64,000 bases of DNA from Apricaphanius iberus (GCA_028564705.1 JAPXFQ010000364.1:992001-1056000), one strand, 5' to 3'; counted from the first letter of the stretch, positions 33,330-43,690 are shown. Made by a program: numbers and translations. Notes: generated by a model not told the origin, from the sequence alone.

Positions 33330-34662
33330 CAGTGTTGCCTTTTGACTGTTACTTTGAAAAAGTAATGTGATTACTGACTACTGAAAAGTAACAAAGTTAG
33401 ATTATAAGTTACTTTGTTAGTTACTTTCAGCAGCCCCCAATAACACTCCCCACTGCCTCAACATAAACACAATAATCAGTCACTCACTTTATTGGAAGTA
33501 CATTTTAACAGTAAGGCTGGAAATATACTTGTTTTTTAACCTCACATTGACACCAGCAAATATGAAGGAAAAGCTGCGTCTTACCCAGGCTTTCCACTGG
33601 ACGGGTCAGCAGCATGTTACAGAAGCAGCACGTTTTCCTTGCGTATTCTGATGCTTGGCCCTTTCCACGGGTGGTGTCAGCAGCACATAGCAGCAGGGAA
33701 GCAGCTGTCACCGTGAGAGCCCGAAATCATGCAAACTCAGCAAAATCACGCGTGGTTTCGTCAGTAAATGCAACAACAAGCAGAACAAAAAACTACAACA
33801 TGGGTCCAAAAGGTCTGTGTTTTATGTTCTGTCCGTTTTACATTTGCATTTAAGTTTATGTTATGTCAGGGAATATACAATTTCCATCGAAGTGCAAAAT
33901 AATAATTTTAGTGGCGATCCGAGGTAGTGTAGACACTCCCGCGACCTACTGACTTCTCATGGGGCCGCACAGGTTGTAAAGTAAAGCTACCGGAAAGAAG
34001 CACCTTTGTTTTATTTTGAAAATTTCCGGATGCCGAGCCGTCTAAGTTCCTGTCTTCCCCTATCCAAAATGTTGACATTTACACATTTCACAGGCGTAGT
34101 GCGTAGAAAATAGGACTGCAGCGTATATTTAGAAAAGTGCTGCGACATGACGCTCCTGTGACGGGGCAAACTCGTGCTGCTTTTGTCTCCGATGGAAAGG
34201 ATTATATTGATTACAGCGGTGGCTAACAGCCACGTATGACGTGCTGTTGCTGTAACAAGCTGCTGACGTGTCCGGTGGAAAGGAGGGGTTAGGGACGTAT
34301 TTGCTTGCTCACTTACTACTGGAGAGTCCCACTAGGGGGCAGAGTAGGCCTACAGAGTACAGAACACAGACTCAGGCAAAAACAAACATGGCGACCGCAA
34401 AGGAAATTTTAAGCTGTTTCCGTATTAGTTGTTGAAGGTAGGACTATATTTACCACTATTGTTGCTTGTTTTCTTAATGCGTTCGCCGCCATCTACCAAA
34501 TATATCTTTTTGCTCACGAAAATTACAAAAATAGTAACGCACAGTGGCTTCAACAATAACTTTAATCTGATTACCTGTATGGAAATACTAACGAGTCATT
34601 ACTGAAAAAGTAGTCGTATTAGGAGTAACGTCCTACTAAGTAACACGTTACCGGCATCACTG
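33330..34662. mobile_element. Non-autonomous hAT transposon with 8-bp TSD
   Basis: The 8-bp duplication GTCATCTG lies at 33322-33329 and 34663-34670. Ends are CAGTGTTGCC and, inverted, CAGTGATGCC, followed inward by gtaac-rich sequence, all hallmarks of hAT. It is 1333 bp with no transposase. The flanks join into an otherwise continuous repeat, confirming the exact boundaries. An inner inverted repeat is present (33590-34282). Confidence 0.93.
33590..34282. repeat. Inner inverted repeat within the hAT element
   Basis: The 43-bp arms 33590-33632 and 34240-34282 (ctttccactggacgggtcag ... inverse of ctttccaccggacacgtcag) match at about 36 of 43 positions. Weaker similarity continues outward. 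Subordinate ctttcca..gg motifs recur at 33661 and, inverted, near 34199. This could be a nested TIR element or the hAT's own extended palindrome. Confidence 0.65.
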
Positions 34663-35759
34663 GTCATCTGCGACGACCATCTGGGGGTTTGAGAAGACAG
34701 AGCAGAGACACAGAAAGCAAGCACAAACCGAATTGAGCACATCCTATACTGAAGAAAGTAAAAAGCTAATAACAGGACATGGAATATTTTCCGTTACTGG
34801 AGGCATCATCTCAGTCGATGCCCCCATCAAACAGGACACTGTTGTTAAGCAAAATACCATACCATGTGTAGCTTCTATGGAGGGAAAAACACAGTGAAAA
34901 CTCAAGGTTAAGAGTCTAAATAGGGAGCCTAAATCAAACCCTTCTACTTCCAATCTCAAATTATGTGACAAATACCGCAGAGACACACATTATTAGTAAT
35001 CGTTTAAATGGAGATAAAACATACATATGATTCAGGACGTTAGACAAAAAAATTACTTTTATCGTTCGATTTTTTTTGGCCAGGGGACCCATGAGTCGAC
35101 AGGAAGAGGAGACTTAGGCTCCCCATAACAGCAAAAAATACAACTGGAGTGTAGTAGAAGAGAAAATCAGCAGAGTGAAGGAATGTGGTCAGTCTGTTCT
35201 CCAACAGTCTAAGCCAATAGCAGGATAACTACAGAGATAGCTCAGGATAACTGAAGTCACTCCAACTATAAGATTTATTAATAATTTTTAAGCCTAGTCT
35301 TAAAAATAGATAGTGTCTGCCACACAGACTAGAACTGAAAACTGATTCCACAGGAGAGGAGCCTGATAACTAAAAGATCTGTCTCCCATTTTACTTTTAG
35401 AAATCCTCAGAACAACCAGTAAATTCTGCAGTCTAAGAGCGCAGTGCTCTGTTAGGAACACGTGGAACAATCAGGGGCCGTATTCACAAAGAATTTTAGG
35501 GCTAAAACCAGGTCCTAACTTGCGAATTTAGGTGTAGCTTCTAAAAATGTGGGCGTGTCACTCCTAAATTTAGGACTCCTAGTTTCTTAAGATAAAAGTA
35601 ATTCACAACCACTTTTAGGCCTAAAAGTAGCTCCTAAGTCTGGGAGTCCTTAAGAGAAGTAGAGAGGACTTCTAACCCCCTAAGACCTATTCACAAAGAC
35701 TCCCAAAACAATCGTGAAGGTTTTGAACTTGGTGCGGGATGCACTCATGTCTCCAACTA

Positions 35760-36150
35760 AACTTATAACAACCCGATCAATCCAGAAATTAAATGTTTAG
35801 CGACACGAAGATATTTAGCCACAGGGAAAATGCAACTTTGTAATGCGGACGACTTGGGTACCTATATCACAACCATCTATCAGCCGATCAATCCACCAAA
35901 CTCTTAAAGCGCTCTGTCGACCACACATTATCCAACAATTCATCCGTTTCCCATTAGACATCCAGAAACTGCATCGAATTAAAGCCAATTTCATGGCGAT
36001 CGCAGGTATGCCGGGGGTGGTCGGAGCTGTGGATGGCATGTATATCAAAATAATTGCACCATAAATAGATGAGGATGTTTATGTAAATAGGAAAAGATAT
36101 CACTCCATAAACACACAGATTGTTTTTGACTGCGAAGACTATATATATAT
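35760..36150 (+). pseudogene. Harbinger transposase (HARBI1-like) remnant
   Basis: The conserved N-half is readable: QPSISRSIHQTLKAL (HTH-like), IQQFIRFPLDIQKLHRIKAN, then FMAIAGMPGVVGAVDGMYIK with the first catalytic Asp in GAVDG (35990-36050). A stop (taa at 36061) follows IIAP, after which the same frame continues as VNRKRYHSINTQIVFDCED. It breaks off at a TA-rich run near 36140. The second Asp and the Glu are not found, nor the Myb-like partner protein. About a third of the normal length remains. Confidence 0.8.
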
Positions 36151-36645
36151 CTATATATATATAAGTGTGTGCCTTTATTCCAGACAATGTAATTTATCCA
36201 TATCAAACAAAAATACAAAAGAAAAAATACAATTAAAAAAATTTAAATTAATAAATAAATAATGAACATGTACGTCAGTGATCATTCAGACATTTGTTCC
36301 AATATACTTGACATTCTGGCTAAATGACCTGGGTCCACCGACGCACGGATTTTGATGTCCAGCGGCCTGAGGCAGCTATTTGAGAGGCACATTGTGCCAG
36401 CTGGATGTCAGAACGCTGTAAACAACTGCTGCAACAGGGGACAGAGCGTTGGGTACAGGTCTTCCTCCTATACATGGAATTTTACAACAATGTGTCTTTT
36501 ATATATTGTGCCCCGTGCACAAATAAGAAAACATGCGCGTCTTCCAAATTATGCAACATATGTAGATATGGCTGATGATAGCCTACTCATTTGACAGCCT
36601 AATTGTTTACAGCCTCCTTGCAATCACTCCCTTAATATGATGCAT

Positions 36646-36741
36646 CCATCCATCCATTATCTATACCGCTTTCCTCCAATTCAGGGTCGCGTGGAGGGAG
36701 GGCTGGAGCTTATCCCAGCTATCAGCAGGTGTTAGGCAGAG
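36646..36741 (-). mobile_element. 5'-truncated retroposed fragment with 13-bp TSD
   Basis: Exact duplication TAATATGATGCAT at 36633-36645 and 36742-36754 flanks ccatccatccattatctata, ccgctttcc and ggagggctggagcttatccc. This is the antisense tail of the same high-copy repeat class as 23733-24005. TSD length fits LINE-machinery retroposition. It sits inside the Harbinger element. Confidence 0.85.
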
Positions 36742-37198
36742 TAATATGATGCATTTCACGTGTTTTCGTTTTTAAACTGCACCCTCTCTGTAAGTAGGCT
36801 ATTGTGTGTAAGTTGTATGAAGTGTGAGTCTCGTGGCCGACACAAAGATGTCATCATGCATTATTTCTGCTATTTGCGCTGTTCATATGCTTTTATCTAC
36901 ATTGAAGTTTTCAATTTCCTGGTTTCACACGTGTCGTTGAACAACCAACCACACTGCTGTCCGTCTATTTACTCGCGCACAGGAATGACGTTTTTCATAG
37001 CAACGGGACGTCACTCTTAGCTTAATTTTAGGGGTTTTTCCTATGGAAAAGTAGCTCTTAGGGCGTTTGTGAATAGGTTTTAGACGACAACTCCTACGTA
37101 AGACCTTTTAGCGCGAGTTAGGAGTAACACCTAGCGGTAAGATAAGAGTCTTTGTGAATACGGCCCCAGATCTTCAATGTGTGATGGAGCTTGATTAT

Positions 37199-38266
37199 TG
37201 TGGGCTGGGGTGCCATAAAGCGGCCCATGACTGACAGAGAGGCCCGGGAACATATGACGGAGGGGACAAAAAGGCGATTTGGTGGACCGTCGCCAGGATC
37301 GGGTTCATCGACCTGTGCCTTCCTTATCTATGCCTCTAGATCCCAGGTGAGTGCGCCTATGGTGCACGACGGAGGGAGGATAGTGCTGGGGGCTTCCGGC
37401 AAGACATCTGGGGAGTACTGACGGGACAAGGTGTCAGGTTTGGTGTTCCGGGAACCGGGTTTGTAGGTTAATGTTCAGGTTAAAACGGGGAAAAAAAGGG
37501 ACCAGTGATATTGGCGGGGATTCGTTTGTTTTGCCGTCTGGAAGTACAGTAGATTTTTATGGTCGGTCTGAACTATGACTGGGAGATCCGTGTCCTCCAG
37601 CCAGTGTCGCCACTCTTCGAGGGCCAGTTTTATGGCTAGGAGCTCCCGGTCACCGATGTTGTAGTTATGCTCTGCTGGGGTGAAGCGTTTAGAAAAAAAG
37701 GCATAAGAGTGGAGTTTCTGGTCGGTGGGGGATCGCTGGGAGAGAACTGCTCCGACCCCTGTGTCGGGGGAATCCACCTCCAAGATCAATTGGGAGTCAT
37801 CATCTGGGTAAATCAGGATGGGGGCTTCAACAAACATTTTCTTCAGTTCTTGGAAGGCTCGGTTAGTAGTTTGGTCCCAGACAAAGGTCCGGTTTGTGGA
37901 AATGTGGACCGTTAGGGTGGCAGCAATGGTGCTGAATCCTCGAATAAACCGCCTATAAAAGTTTGCAAAACACAGGAAACGCTGTAGCTGCTTCCTGGAG
38001 GTGGGAGTAGGCCATTCTTGGACTGCTTTGATCGTATTAGGATCGGTCTTCACCTGTCCACCCTCGAAGACGTATCCTAGGAAGGAAACATAGTCTAGGT
38101 GAAACTCACACTTCTCTCTTTTTACGAAGAGTGAGTTCTCTAGGAGGCGCTGGAGAACCTTACGGACGTGTTGACGATGTTGGGGAAGGTCCTTAGAGAA
38201 GATGAGGATATAATCTAGATAAACAAAGACAAAGATGTTAAGAAAGTCATGGAGGACATCGTTCAC
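37199..38266 (-). pseudogene. gypsy RT C-half and RNase H
   Basis: The 263-codon frame 37475-38266 covers the RT catalytic region through RNase H. The catalytic box reads [11 protein letters not shown] where active enzymes have YLDD, so the second metal-binding Asp is Tyr. It continues with [27 protein letters not shown] and [13 protein letters not shown]. RNase H shows [20 protein letters not shown] and [20 protein letters not shown] then [12 protein letters not shown] frame change at 37475 leads to GSRNTKPDTLSRQYS and a Pro-rich linker ending near 37200. Loss of YLDD alone would inactivate polymerisation. Confidence 0.9.
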
Positions 38267-39351
38267 TAGATGCTGGAAAACGGCGGGGCGTTGCAGAGGC
38301 CAAAAGGCATAACCAAGTACTCGAAACGTCCGATGTGAGTCTTAAACGCGGTTTTCCATTCATCCCCTTTGCCAATCCTGACAAGGTGGTAAGCGTTGCG
38401 CAAGTCTAGCTTGGTAAAGACTGTGGCGCTCTGTACAGCTTCGAAAGCTGAGGTGATGAGAGGAAGCGAGTACTTGTTCTTAATGGTGATGGCGTTAAGC
38501 CCTGTGTAATCTATACATGGGCGTAATGTCTTGTCCTTCTTTTCCACAAAGAAGAAGCCTACACCCACTGGGGATGTAAATGGGCGAATTATGCCAGCTG
38601 CGAGAGAGTCGTTGACATATGTCTCCATAGCTGTCCTCTCCTTAGCTGACAGGTTAAAGAGGCGACCCGAGGGCAGCGGAACACCGGGGAGGAGGTCGAT
38701 GGCACAATCGTAGGGCCTATGAAGGGGGAGAGAGAGAGCCCGGGTCTTGCTAAAAACCTTGTGGAGGTCATGTTACTCGGGAGGAATCTTCGACATGTCT
38801 GGCTGGTCAGGGTCTGAGGGAGTGGTGGCTGAACTAGGAGGAACAGCTGATCTGAGGCAACTTTGATGGCAGTAGTTGCTCCAGGCCTCGACACGGGCCT
38901 TAGTCCAGTTTATAATGGGAGTATGGGTGGCTAGCCAAGGGTATCCCAGCATTAAAGGTGCATCATGGTTAGGGAAAACATAAAAATGGGACCGTTCCTG
39001 GTGATTGCCTGAAATCACCAAGTTCAGGGGCAAGGTCCGTTGTGTTATGGCGGCCAGAGGGCTACCATCAAGGACTAAAACTTCTAAGGGAACTAAAAGC
39101 GCTTCCACAGGAAGGTTAAATTTCTTTACTATGTCAGGACTAATTACATTTTGCTCAGACCCCGAATCGATCAGTGCATGGAGTGAGATGTGGTCTCTTT
39201 GATTTAAAATTACTGCAGGTAATGTTAGCCGGGGACAATTATGAGAGGTGGAGCCCGACAGTATCCCCAAACTTACTAACGGGCCAGGTCTTTTGGGCGG
39301 ACTGGACAGGAAGAAAAAAAATGCCCAGAGGCGCCGCAATAAAGGCAGCAA
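38266..39351 (-). pseudogene. gypsy protease and RT N-half
   Basis: Protease in the 192-codon frame (38773-39351): LHALIDSGSEQNVISPDIVK, with DSGS at the catalytic position, then LMLGYPWLATHTPIINW. The reading shifts near 38775 into the frame continuing [12 protein letters not shown].. territory, then shifts again to [40 protein letters not shown] and [20 protein letters not shown] then MPFGLCNAP (38266-38628). A frameshift at about 38266-38290 separates it from the catalytic box piece. Confidence 0.88.
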
Positions 39352-40150
39352 GCGCCTTCCATACAGCGCTGGCGCTCAGCCGGAGAAAGCCGAGCCCTGA
39401 CGATCTGCATCGGCTCTGGAGAGGGCGGGCGCGGGGAAGAAGCGGAAGCAGTCAAAGCGGGACCAGCTGTGGTGAATGTTGGAGGAAATGGGAGAGCCAT
39501 TGTTGTTAACCTTGCTTTTGATCTCTCCCGGAGTCTGTTATCAATTTTGATAGCCAGGTCTATCAGGCCGTCCAGGGAGTCGGCTCATCTCGGTAAGCGA
39601 GTTCGCCTTAGATCTTCTCATTTAACGAATGCAGGAAGGCTGTTTTAAGCGCCGGGTCGTTCCAGCCAGATTAGCCTGCTAGCATGTGGAACTCAATAGT
39701 GAGCTCAGCAATGGGACGATTACCCTGCTTTAAATTCCAGAGAACCTTAGCGGACTATTCCTCGCCGCGCTTTACACAGAAAGTTTGCTTGAATTGGTCA
39801 ATGAACTGAGTGAAGGTGTACTTATCTAGCGACTCCAAATCAAACAAAGCTTGCGCCCACTGCAGGGCCTTACCTCTGAACAGTGCGATCATGTACGAGA
39901 TCTTATTGGCATGTTCTCGAAAGGTTTGGGGAGAACGCTCGAAGGCGAGCAAGCACTGCAGGAGAAATCCACCGCTCATGGATAAATCGGCCGTGAACGG
40001 CTCTGGAGGTGGGGAGACGACCTCGCGGAAGGCTTGGGTCGCAGGAACCTCCGTGAAGGACGCGGGACGGGAGGGAATCTTAGAGGCAAGATCATGAAAT
40101 AACTTTGTTAGTTGACTTAGACTTTGGAGAAGGGAGGTCTGTTGCTGTGA
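39276..40150 (-). pseudogene. gypsy gag remnant
   Basis: Capsid: LLQCLLAFERSPQTFREHAN, ISYMIALFRGKALQWAQALF and YTFTQFIDQFKQTFCVKRGE in 39755-39979. The nucleocapsid CCHC knuckle CLYCGASGHFFSSC is in 39276-39500 (C-x2-C-x4-H-x4-C). The N-terminal LISQQQTSLLQSLSQLTKLF-like coiled region lies near 40070-40150. The frames are separated, so no single gag protein can be made. Confidence 0.85.
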
Positions 40151-40154
40151 GATG

Positions 40155-40340
40155 AGCCCCTGTGAGCTTTCAAAGTGAGACCGATTAAGGGTTGTGCGCT
40201 TATTCTAAGCAAGATCCATCAATAAATATTGTGAGCCGTTTTAGGCAAGACCAATTTATGAAATATGAATAGTGAAATCAATTAATGAAGTACTGTCGTG
40301 AACTTTTTGAGCAAGATCAGAACGTGCCTATCAAATTTTG
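40155..40340. repeat. Diverged ~35-bp repeat array, related to 1790-2035
   Basis: Copies of tgtgagcttt..aagtgagacc, gtgcgcttattctaagcaag, gtgagccgttttaggcaaga and gtgaactttttgagcaagat are spaced at about 33-36 bp (one double interval). The unit matches the 39-bp minisatellite in the first LINE. Here it sits at the start of a retroviral remnant and ahead of its gag ATG, as a leader repeat would. Confidence 0.6.
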
Positions 40341-40411
40341 AGTTCTTTTATAAAGGACAAGAAAAGATTTGAGCTGTTGAAATTCTAGCCAGTTTCCTTA
40401 GCATTTATTAA

Positions 40412-40564
40412 ATGGGTAATGTTAAAGGAAAAGCTTCTTCCAATTTCCCTAAATCTATTATTATGTGTCAATTGAAAAAGAAATATGGTTACGATGTATG
40501 TGATCATTTAAAATTTTGGAGTGAATGTGGTTTTATCCCAAGGGAACCTACATTCTTTTTATGA
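40412..40564 (+). pseudogene. Retroviral gag matrix N-terminus
   Basis: A 50-codon ORF starting MGN, the context for N-terminal myristoylation by which retroviral matrix reaches the membrane. It is followed by a basic/hydrophobic stretch (KKKYGYDVCDHL) and KFWSECGFI, resembling the helix arrangement of gamma/epsilon-like fish Gag N-termini (recalled, not searched). A stop at 40562 truncates it to about a tenth of a normal Gag. Downstream 40565-41230 contains only relics with stops. Confidence 0.6.
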
Positions 40565-41239
40565 ATCATGTAAAAAAAAGAAAATAAAACATAATGTAAC
40601 ATAATTTGTAAGGGTAAGATTTGTAATTATCTATCCTGTGAATGTGAAACATGTATTTGCTGAAGGTGAGTCTCCAGTCAGACTCAATTGATGTAACTTA
40701 GAAACAGTCTAGAAAAGAAAAAAGCAAGTTTTATGGAAAGAAAACTCTGTTATATTAGAAAGAATACAGCAAGTGATGTTGAAAGAAACATTTTTTTTTG
40801 TGCAAATATATTCTAAATGTAGAATAAAGTGAGACAGACACTCACTGCTTAGAAAGCAAAAGATCGAAAAGAAGAAAAAAAAGACTCATAAAGGACAAAG
40901 AGACTGATAAAAAAAATGATACTGCCTCTACTTATCTTTCTCTTTTGCAGAGCGCTTGGAGGGCTGCTGCTAAACTGAAACCCTGAACTCCACCTCTCTT
41001 GCACATCAACCACTTCAACCAAGGACAACATACAGCCCCAACACCAAGCCCCTCCGCCCATCCAGCTGAATGCCTCCTACTCTAAGATCTACAACAGCAG
41101 AAACCAGAGACTAAACCCCCAAAGAGGAAAATGACTTGTTCCTCTGCTCAGCCAGCACTGCTCAGTCTTCACCCCTGCAGTTGCACCTTCGACCCCTGCC
41201 ACAAATGACACCTACAAAAAACATCCTTAATCCTCAAAG

Positions 41240-42000
41240 TTAACCTCATCAAAGCCGACATCAGACATGCTTATGGATTACTGGATAATGCCTATGTAAA
41301 CCCCATACTGAATGCATCTTCAGCGGAATTGATAAAAAATTGGTGACATTACACTTTGTCAGAAACAAAGGAACAGTACTTTTTGCTCCAGAGACAGATC
41401 TACGATCTCAATCCGAGAGCGTCACAACTACTGATGAACTTACTAAATGACTACTGGACTTTCGGAAAAGACACTAATAAAATTGAATTGAATAATTTCA
41501 CCTGTTTTACTAAAGCAAATAAAGGTAAAATGTTTTCAAGTTCTGGTAATACCTTTTACTGCAGGTTTATGTACTCTTGTAAACTCAATTATGCCTGTTA
41601 CTATGTTTACTGATTTTGACACTACAGACCAGGAAACTAATCATCACAGAGCTAAAAGATCAATAGTTCTTTGAAGAATCCGACCCAAATTATATTGCTG
41701 ATGGGAATCATCAATTTGCTGTTGATATTAATAAAAATGTTGATATAATCAATTACATCTAATATAATGTCCAAAAATTACAACTTTCCAAAACAGAATT
41801 ACAATAGACATGTTATTAGCTGGACAATGCGGTATTTGTTTAATTTTTGATGATCAATGCTGTTAATTTATTCCAAACAACAAAGAAGTGTTTTCATCTG
41901 TTCTAATTCTGTTATTCTGATAATGATGATGACAGTACTGTCTGTTAAACTTTTGTTTTTTATTTTTGCCTGATTAGAATGTAACACTTTATGAAAAGCT
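41240..42000 (+). pseudogene. Retroviral env remnant
   Basis: Surface-subunit relics: PILNASSAELIKNW (N-glycosylation site NAS, about 41310-41342), then DLNPRASQLLMNLLNDYWTF and SSGNTFYCRFMYS. An RAKR furin-like cleavage site lies at about 41651-41662. Transmembrane-subunit text follows at 41810-41890: an immunosuppressive-domain-like segment and a C-x6-CC cysteine motif (CLIFDDQCC), a signature of gamma-type Env. Several stops interrupt it. The surface N-terminus, membrane anchor and cytoplasmic tail cannot be read clearly. Confidence 0.72.
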
Positions 42001-42493
42001 GTCTTAAACCAAAACATTGTGTGCCATCTCTGATGTTGTTGTGTTGCAAATTTTTGTAACTCTTATAAATTTTCTTGTTTATTTTTTGGGGTCATACTAT
42101 GCCCAAAGCGGTGGAATGTGACAGAAAATTTTATTATGCTGGGACATTAGAAAGGTTCAATCCTCTTACTCAGCTCTTAGACAGCTGTTCTTATTTTAAA
42201 GTACAAACAAGAACCAATTGTATGTAAACATCTAATCTTGACTTATGACAAATCTTGTTATTATCTGGTGTTACACTTATGACAGCTCATGTGAATGTCT
42301 TTCTCAGCATTATACTAAGCGTCCCTTATTGTTACCTATCTCCTGGTTGTTTACTGCTGACGGCTGAAGTGAAACATCCACATCCTGTGTTTACCTATTC
42401 CATATTGTTCTGTGATTGGTCTTGTGGTTATCCTATCATAACTGTATGATGTAATGATTGGACAGAAGCTGATTCTTAGGGTGTGGCTAACGG

Positions 42494-42500
42494 TATATAA
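42494..42500 (+). promoter_or_regulatory. TATA box of the retroviral LTR
   Basis: TATATAA within cggtatataaactcttac, about 60 bp upstream of the AATAAA; spacing fits a U3-R boundary near 42525. Confidence 0.7.
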
Positions 42501-42559
42501 ACTCTTACATCGGTCTGAAGCTTTGGGGTTCTCACTAGGAGACCCTCCTGTGCACGTAG

Positions 42560-42565
42560 AATAAA
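42560..42565 (+). terminator. Polyadenylation signal in LTR
   Basis: AATAAA within gtagaataaactatg; U5 and the LTR end follow within 76 bp. Confidence 0.7.
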
Positions 42566-42641
42566 CTATGTACAAATATGGCTGACACTTCTGTTTTATT
42601 CTCTCATCCAAGGCTTCTCAGACACCCCGATTTCCATGACA

Positions 42642-43200
42642 GTTAACTCTTATTGTGATATTGGCGCAGATTCCACTCAGGAGGAACTGGAGGGGATGTG
42701 ATCCTGCTGTGTGGGAGGGGACTGACTCTGGGACGCTTGTCTCCAGGAAGCAGAGTGAGGGTGGACAGGCAAGGGAACCTTGAGCTCAACCAGGTACCTC
42801 GATGAGGAAGTCCAAGTAAGCTGGAGAAGGAGCAGACACCCAGGCTGCAGGCCGATCAGCAGATCCAGGACAGAACGGTGTATGGGGAAAAAAGGCAAGG
42901 AGGTAAGGGTCTCACATGGAGCAAAGTAGCTTACAGCAGAACGACAAAGGAAGTGGCTTGTTACCACACGATGCGGTTTAACCATCTGGCATCTGCTCCA
43001 GGTTGGTACTCCCCTTTTAAGTGCTCCACCATAATTAGGCTGACTGGCACCAGCTGGAGGAGAGCGCGATCACCAATCTGCACATTTGGATGGGAAACAG
43101 GGGATGCAAGCACGCCCACACACACACACACACATCCTCACAAAAGAGGCAAAGAGTCGACAGTATGTTACCTAATATTAGGCTAATAAAGGTGGGTTTG
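42642..43200 (-). other. LTR-like or leader sequence of another retroelement
   Basis: GC-richer than its flanks. On the minus strand GGTGCCAGTCAGCCTAATT and GCACTTAAAAGGGGAGTAC (about 43005-43055) look like an LTR U3 with a weak TATA box. The 102-codon minus ORF (42677-42985) has no known motif. A short (CA)n lies at 43119-43133. Confidence 0.3.
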
Positions 43201-43296
43201 TAAGTAGGCCCTGCTGTTTACCGCTCTATAGAACTTTTCAACCACGGACCGCTTCTCCGGATGTACTGACTGAGTTTTGCTTTATGGCAGTACCCT

Positions 43297-43690
43297 ACAT
43301 GCTACCTAATGATATAAAAAAAACAAAAAACCCTGCAGTTTTGAGACTTGAGCCATGGCAGACCCACTAACGAAGAAGTTACCAGAAGAAACGAGGAAAA
43401 CAAGCTGTTCCCAAGCTGAAAGCTGTCAGAGCTTCACTGCTGGAGAAAACTTAACCTTTGATTCATACCAGGCGAACGGATGCACCCAGTGCTAGCCGCA
43501 GAGGTTGACGCTGAGCTGACCCAGCTTCTCAACCCTAAAGAAGACGCTATCAGAAGAAGCGAGGAAAAGAAACCAGGCTGCAAGAGCAGCTGCTGGAGCT
43601 TCACTGCTGCAGAAGGCTCGTTATGATGATTCACACCGGCGGGGATGGGGTTATCCGTTCTGCACCTGGTGTGAATCGGAGATAAGGTAA
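43297..43690 (+). repeat. Repeat family copy, partly tandem-duplicated
   Basis: 43297-43452 is the near-inverse of 49154-49316: both contain ctacctaatgatata, gttttgagacttgagccatg and gcaga, ccaagctgaaagct or ccaagctaaaagct, and gagcttcactgctggagaaa or its variant. A second, diverged copy of its 3' half (tatcagaagaagcgaggaaa, gagcttcactgctgcagaag) follows at 43540-43640. The ATG of gccATGGCAGA opens a short frame encoding MADP. This may be the 5' coding part of a DNA transposon. Confidence 0.65.
43628..43678. other. Hairpin: 10-bp perfect inverted repeat
   Basis: GATTCACACC and GGTGTGAATC flank a ~30-base G/C-rich loop. The earlier tandem copy has the weaker gattcatacc at 43460. Confidence 0.6.

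Larger units (their letters stand above)
35474..37167 (+). mobile_element. PIF/Harbinger transposon with long TIRs
   Basis: Ends GGGGCCGTATTCACAAAGA and its near-perfect inverse ending GGCCCC at 37167. Subterminal regions are packed with alternating taggagt/actccta motifs that fold on each other. It contains a Harbinger transposase relic (35760-36150). The expected 3-bp TSD is not evident. The host repeat resumes immediately on both sides. Confidence 0.85.
33023..37198 (-). repeat. High-copy teleost repeat, split into three by later insertions
   Basis: Segments 33023-33329, 34663-35473 and 37168-37198 read as one continuous fish repeat: aattcaattcagtttattta, cagtggagaggaaaaactcc, caggaagaaacctccatcag; then gaagacagagcagagacaca, gtctgttctccaacagtcta, ataactaaaagatctgtctc and agcgcagtgctctgttagga; then gatggagcttgattatt. 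The gaps are the hAT at 33330 and the Harbinger at 35474. Orientation is assigned from the AT-rich aattcaatt start, typical of an antisense 3' tail. Family name not recalled. Confidence 0.75.
37199..40154 (-). mobile_element. Ty3/gypsy gag-pol remnant, minus strand
   Basis: Reading from 40154 down to 37199: gag, zinc knuckle, protease, RT, RNase H and the post-RNase H linker, with no integrase and no LTR. It abuts the high-copy repeat at 37198 and the retroviral remnant at 40155. At least three frame breaks. It is a different subfamily copy from the 9-11.5 kb element: much better preserved, and in the opposite orientation. Confidence 0.92.
40155..42641 (+). mobile_element. Endogenous retrovirus remnant: gag start, env, 3' LTR; pol missing
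   Basis: Order: repeat-rich leader (40155-40340), gag N-terminus (40412-40564), undetermined Pro-rich coding relics (about 40940-41230), env (41240-42000), weak purine tract, and LTR (42117-42641). No protease, RT or integrase motifs exist between gag and env, so at least several kb have been lost. No 5' LTR is visible; the gypsy gag ends directly at 40154. It is defective in every gene. Confidence 0.75.
42117..42641 (+). repeat. Retroviral LTR (3' LTR), 525 bp
   Basis: Starts TGTGACAG right after a weak purine tract (aaagcggtggaa) and ends CATGACA, giving TG...CA ends. It contains a TATA box and then a polyadenylation signal at the expected spacing. It follows the env relics in the same orientation, so it is most simply that provirus's 3' LTR. 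Confidence 0.8.
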
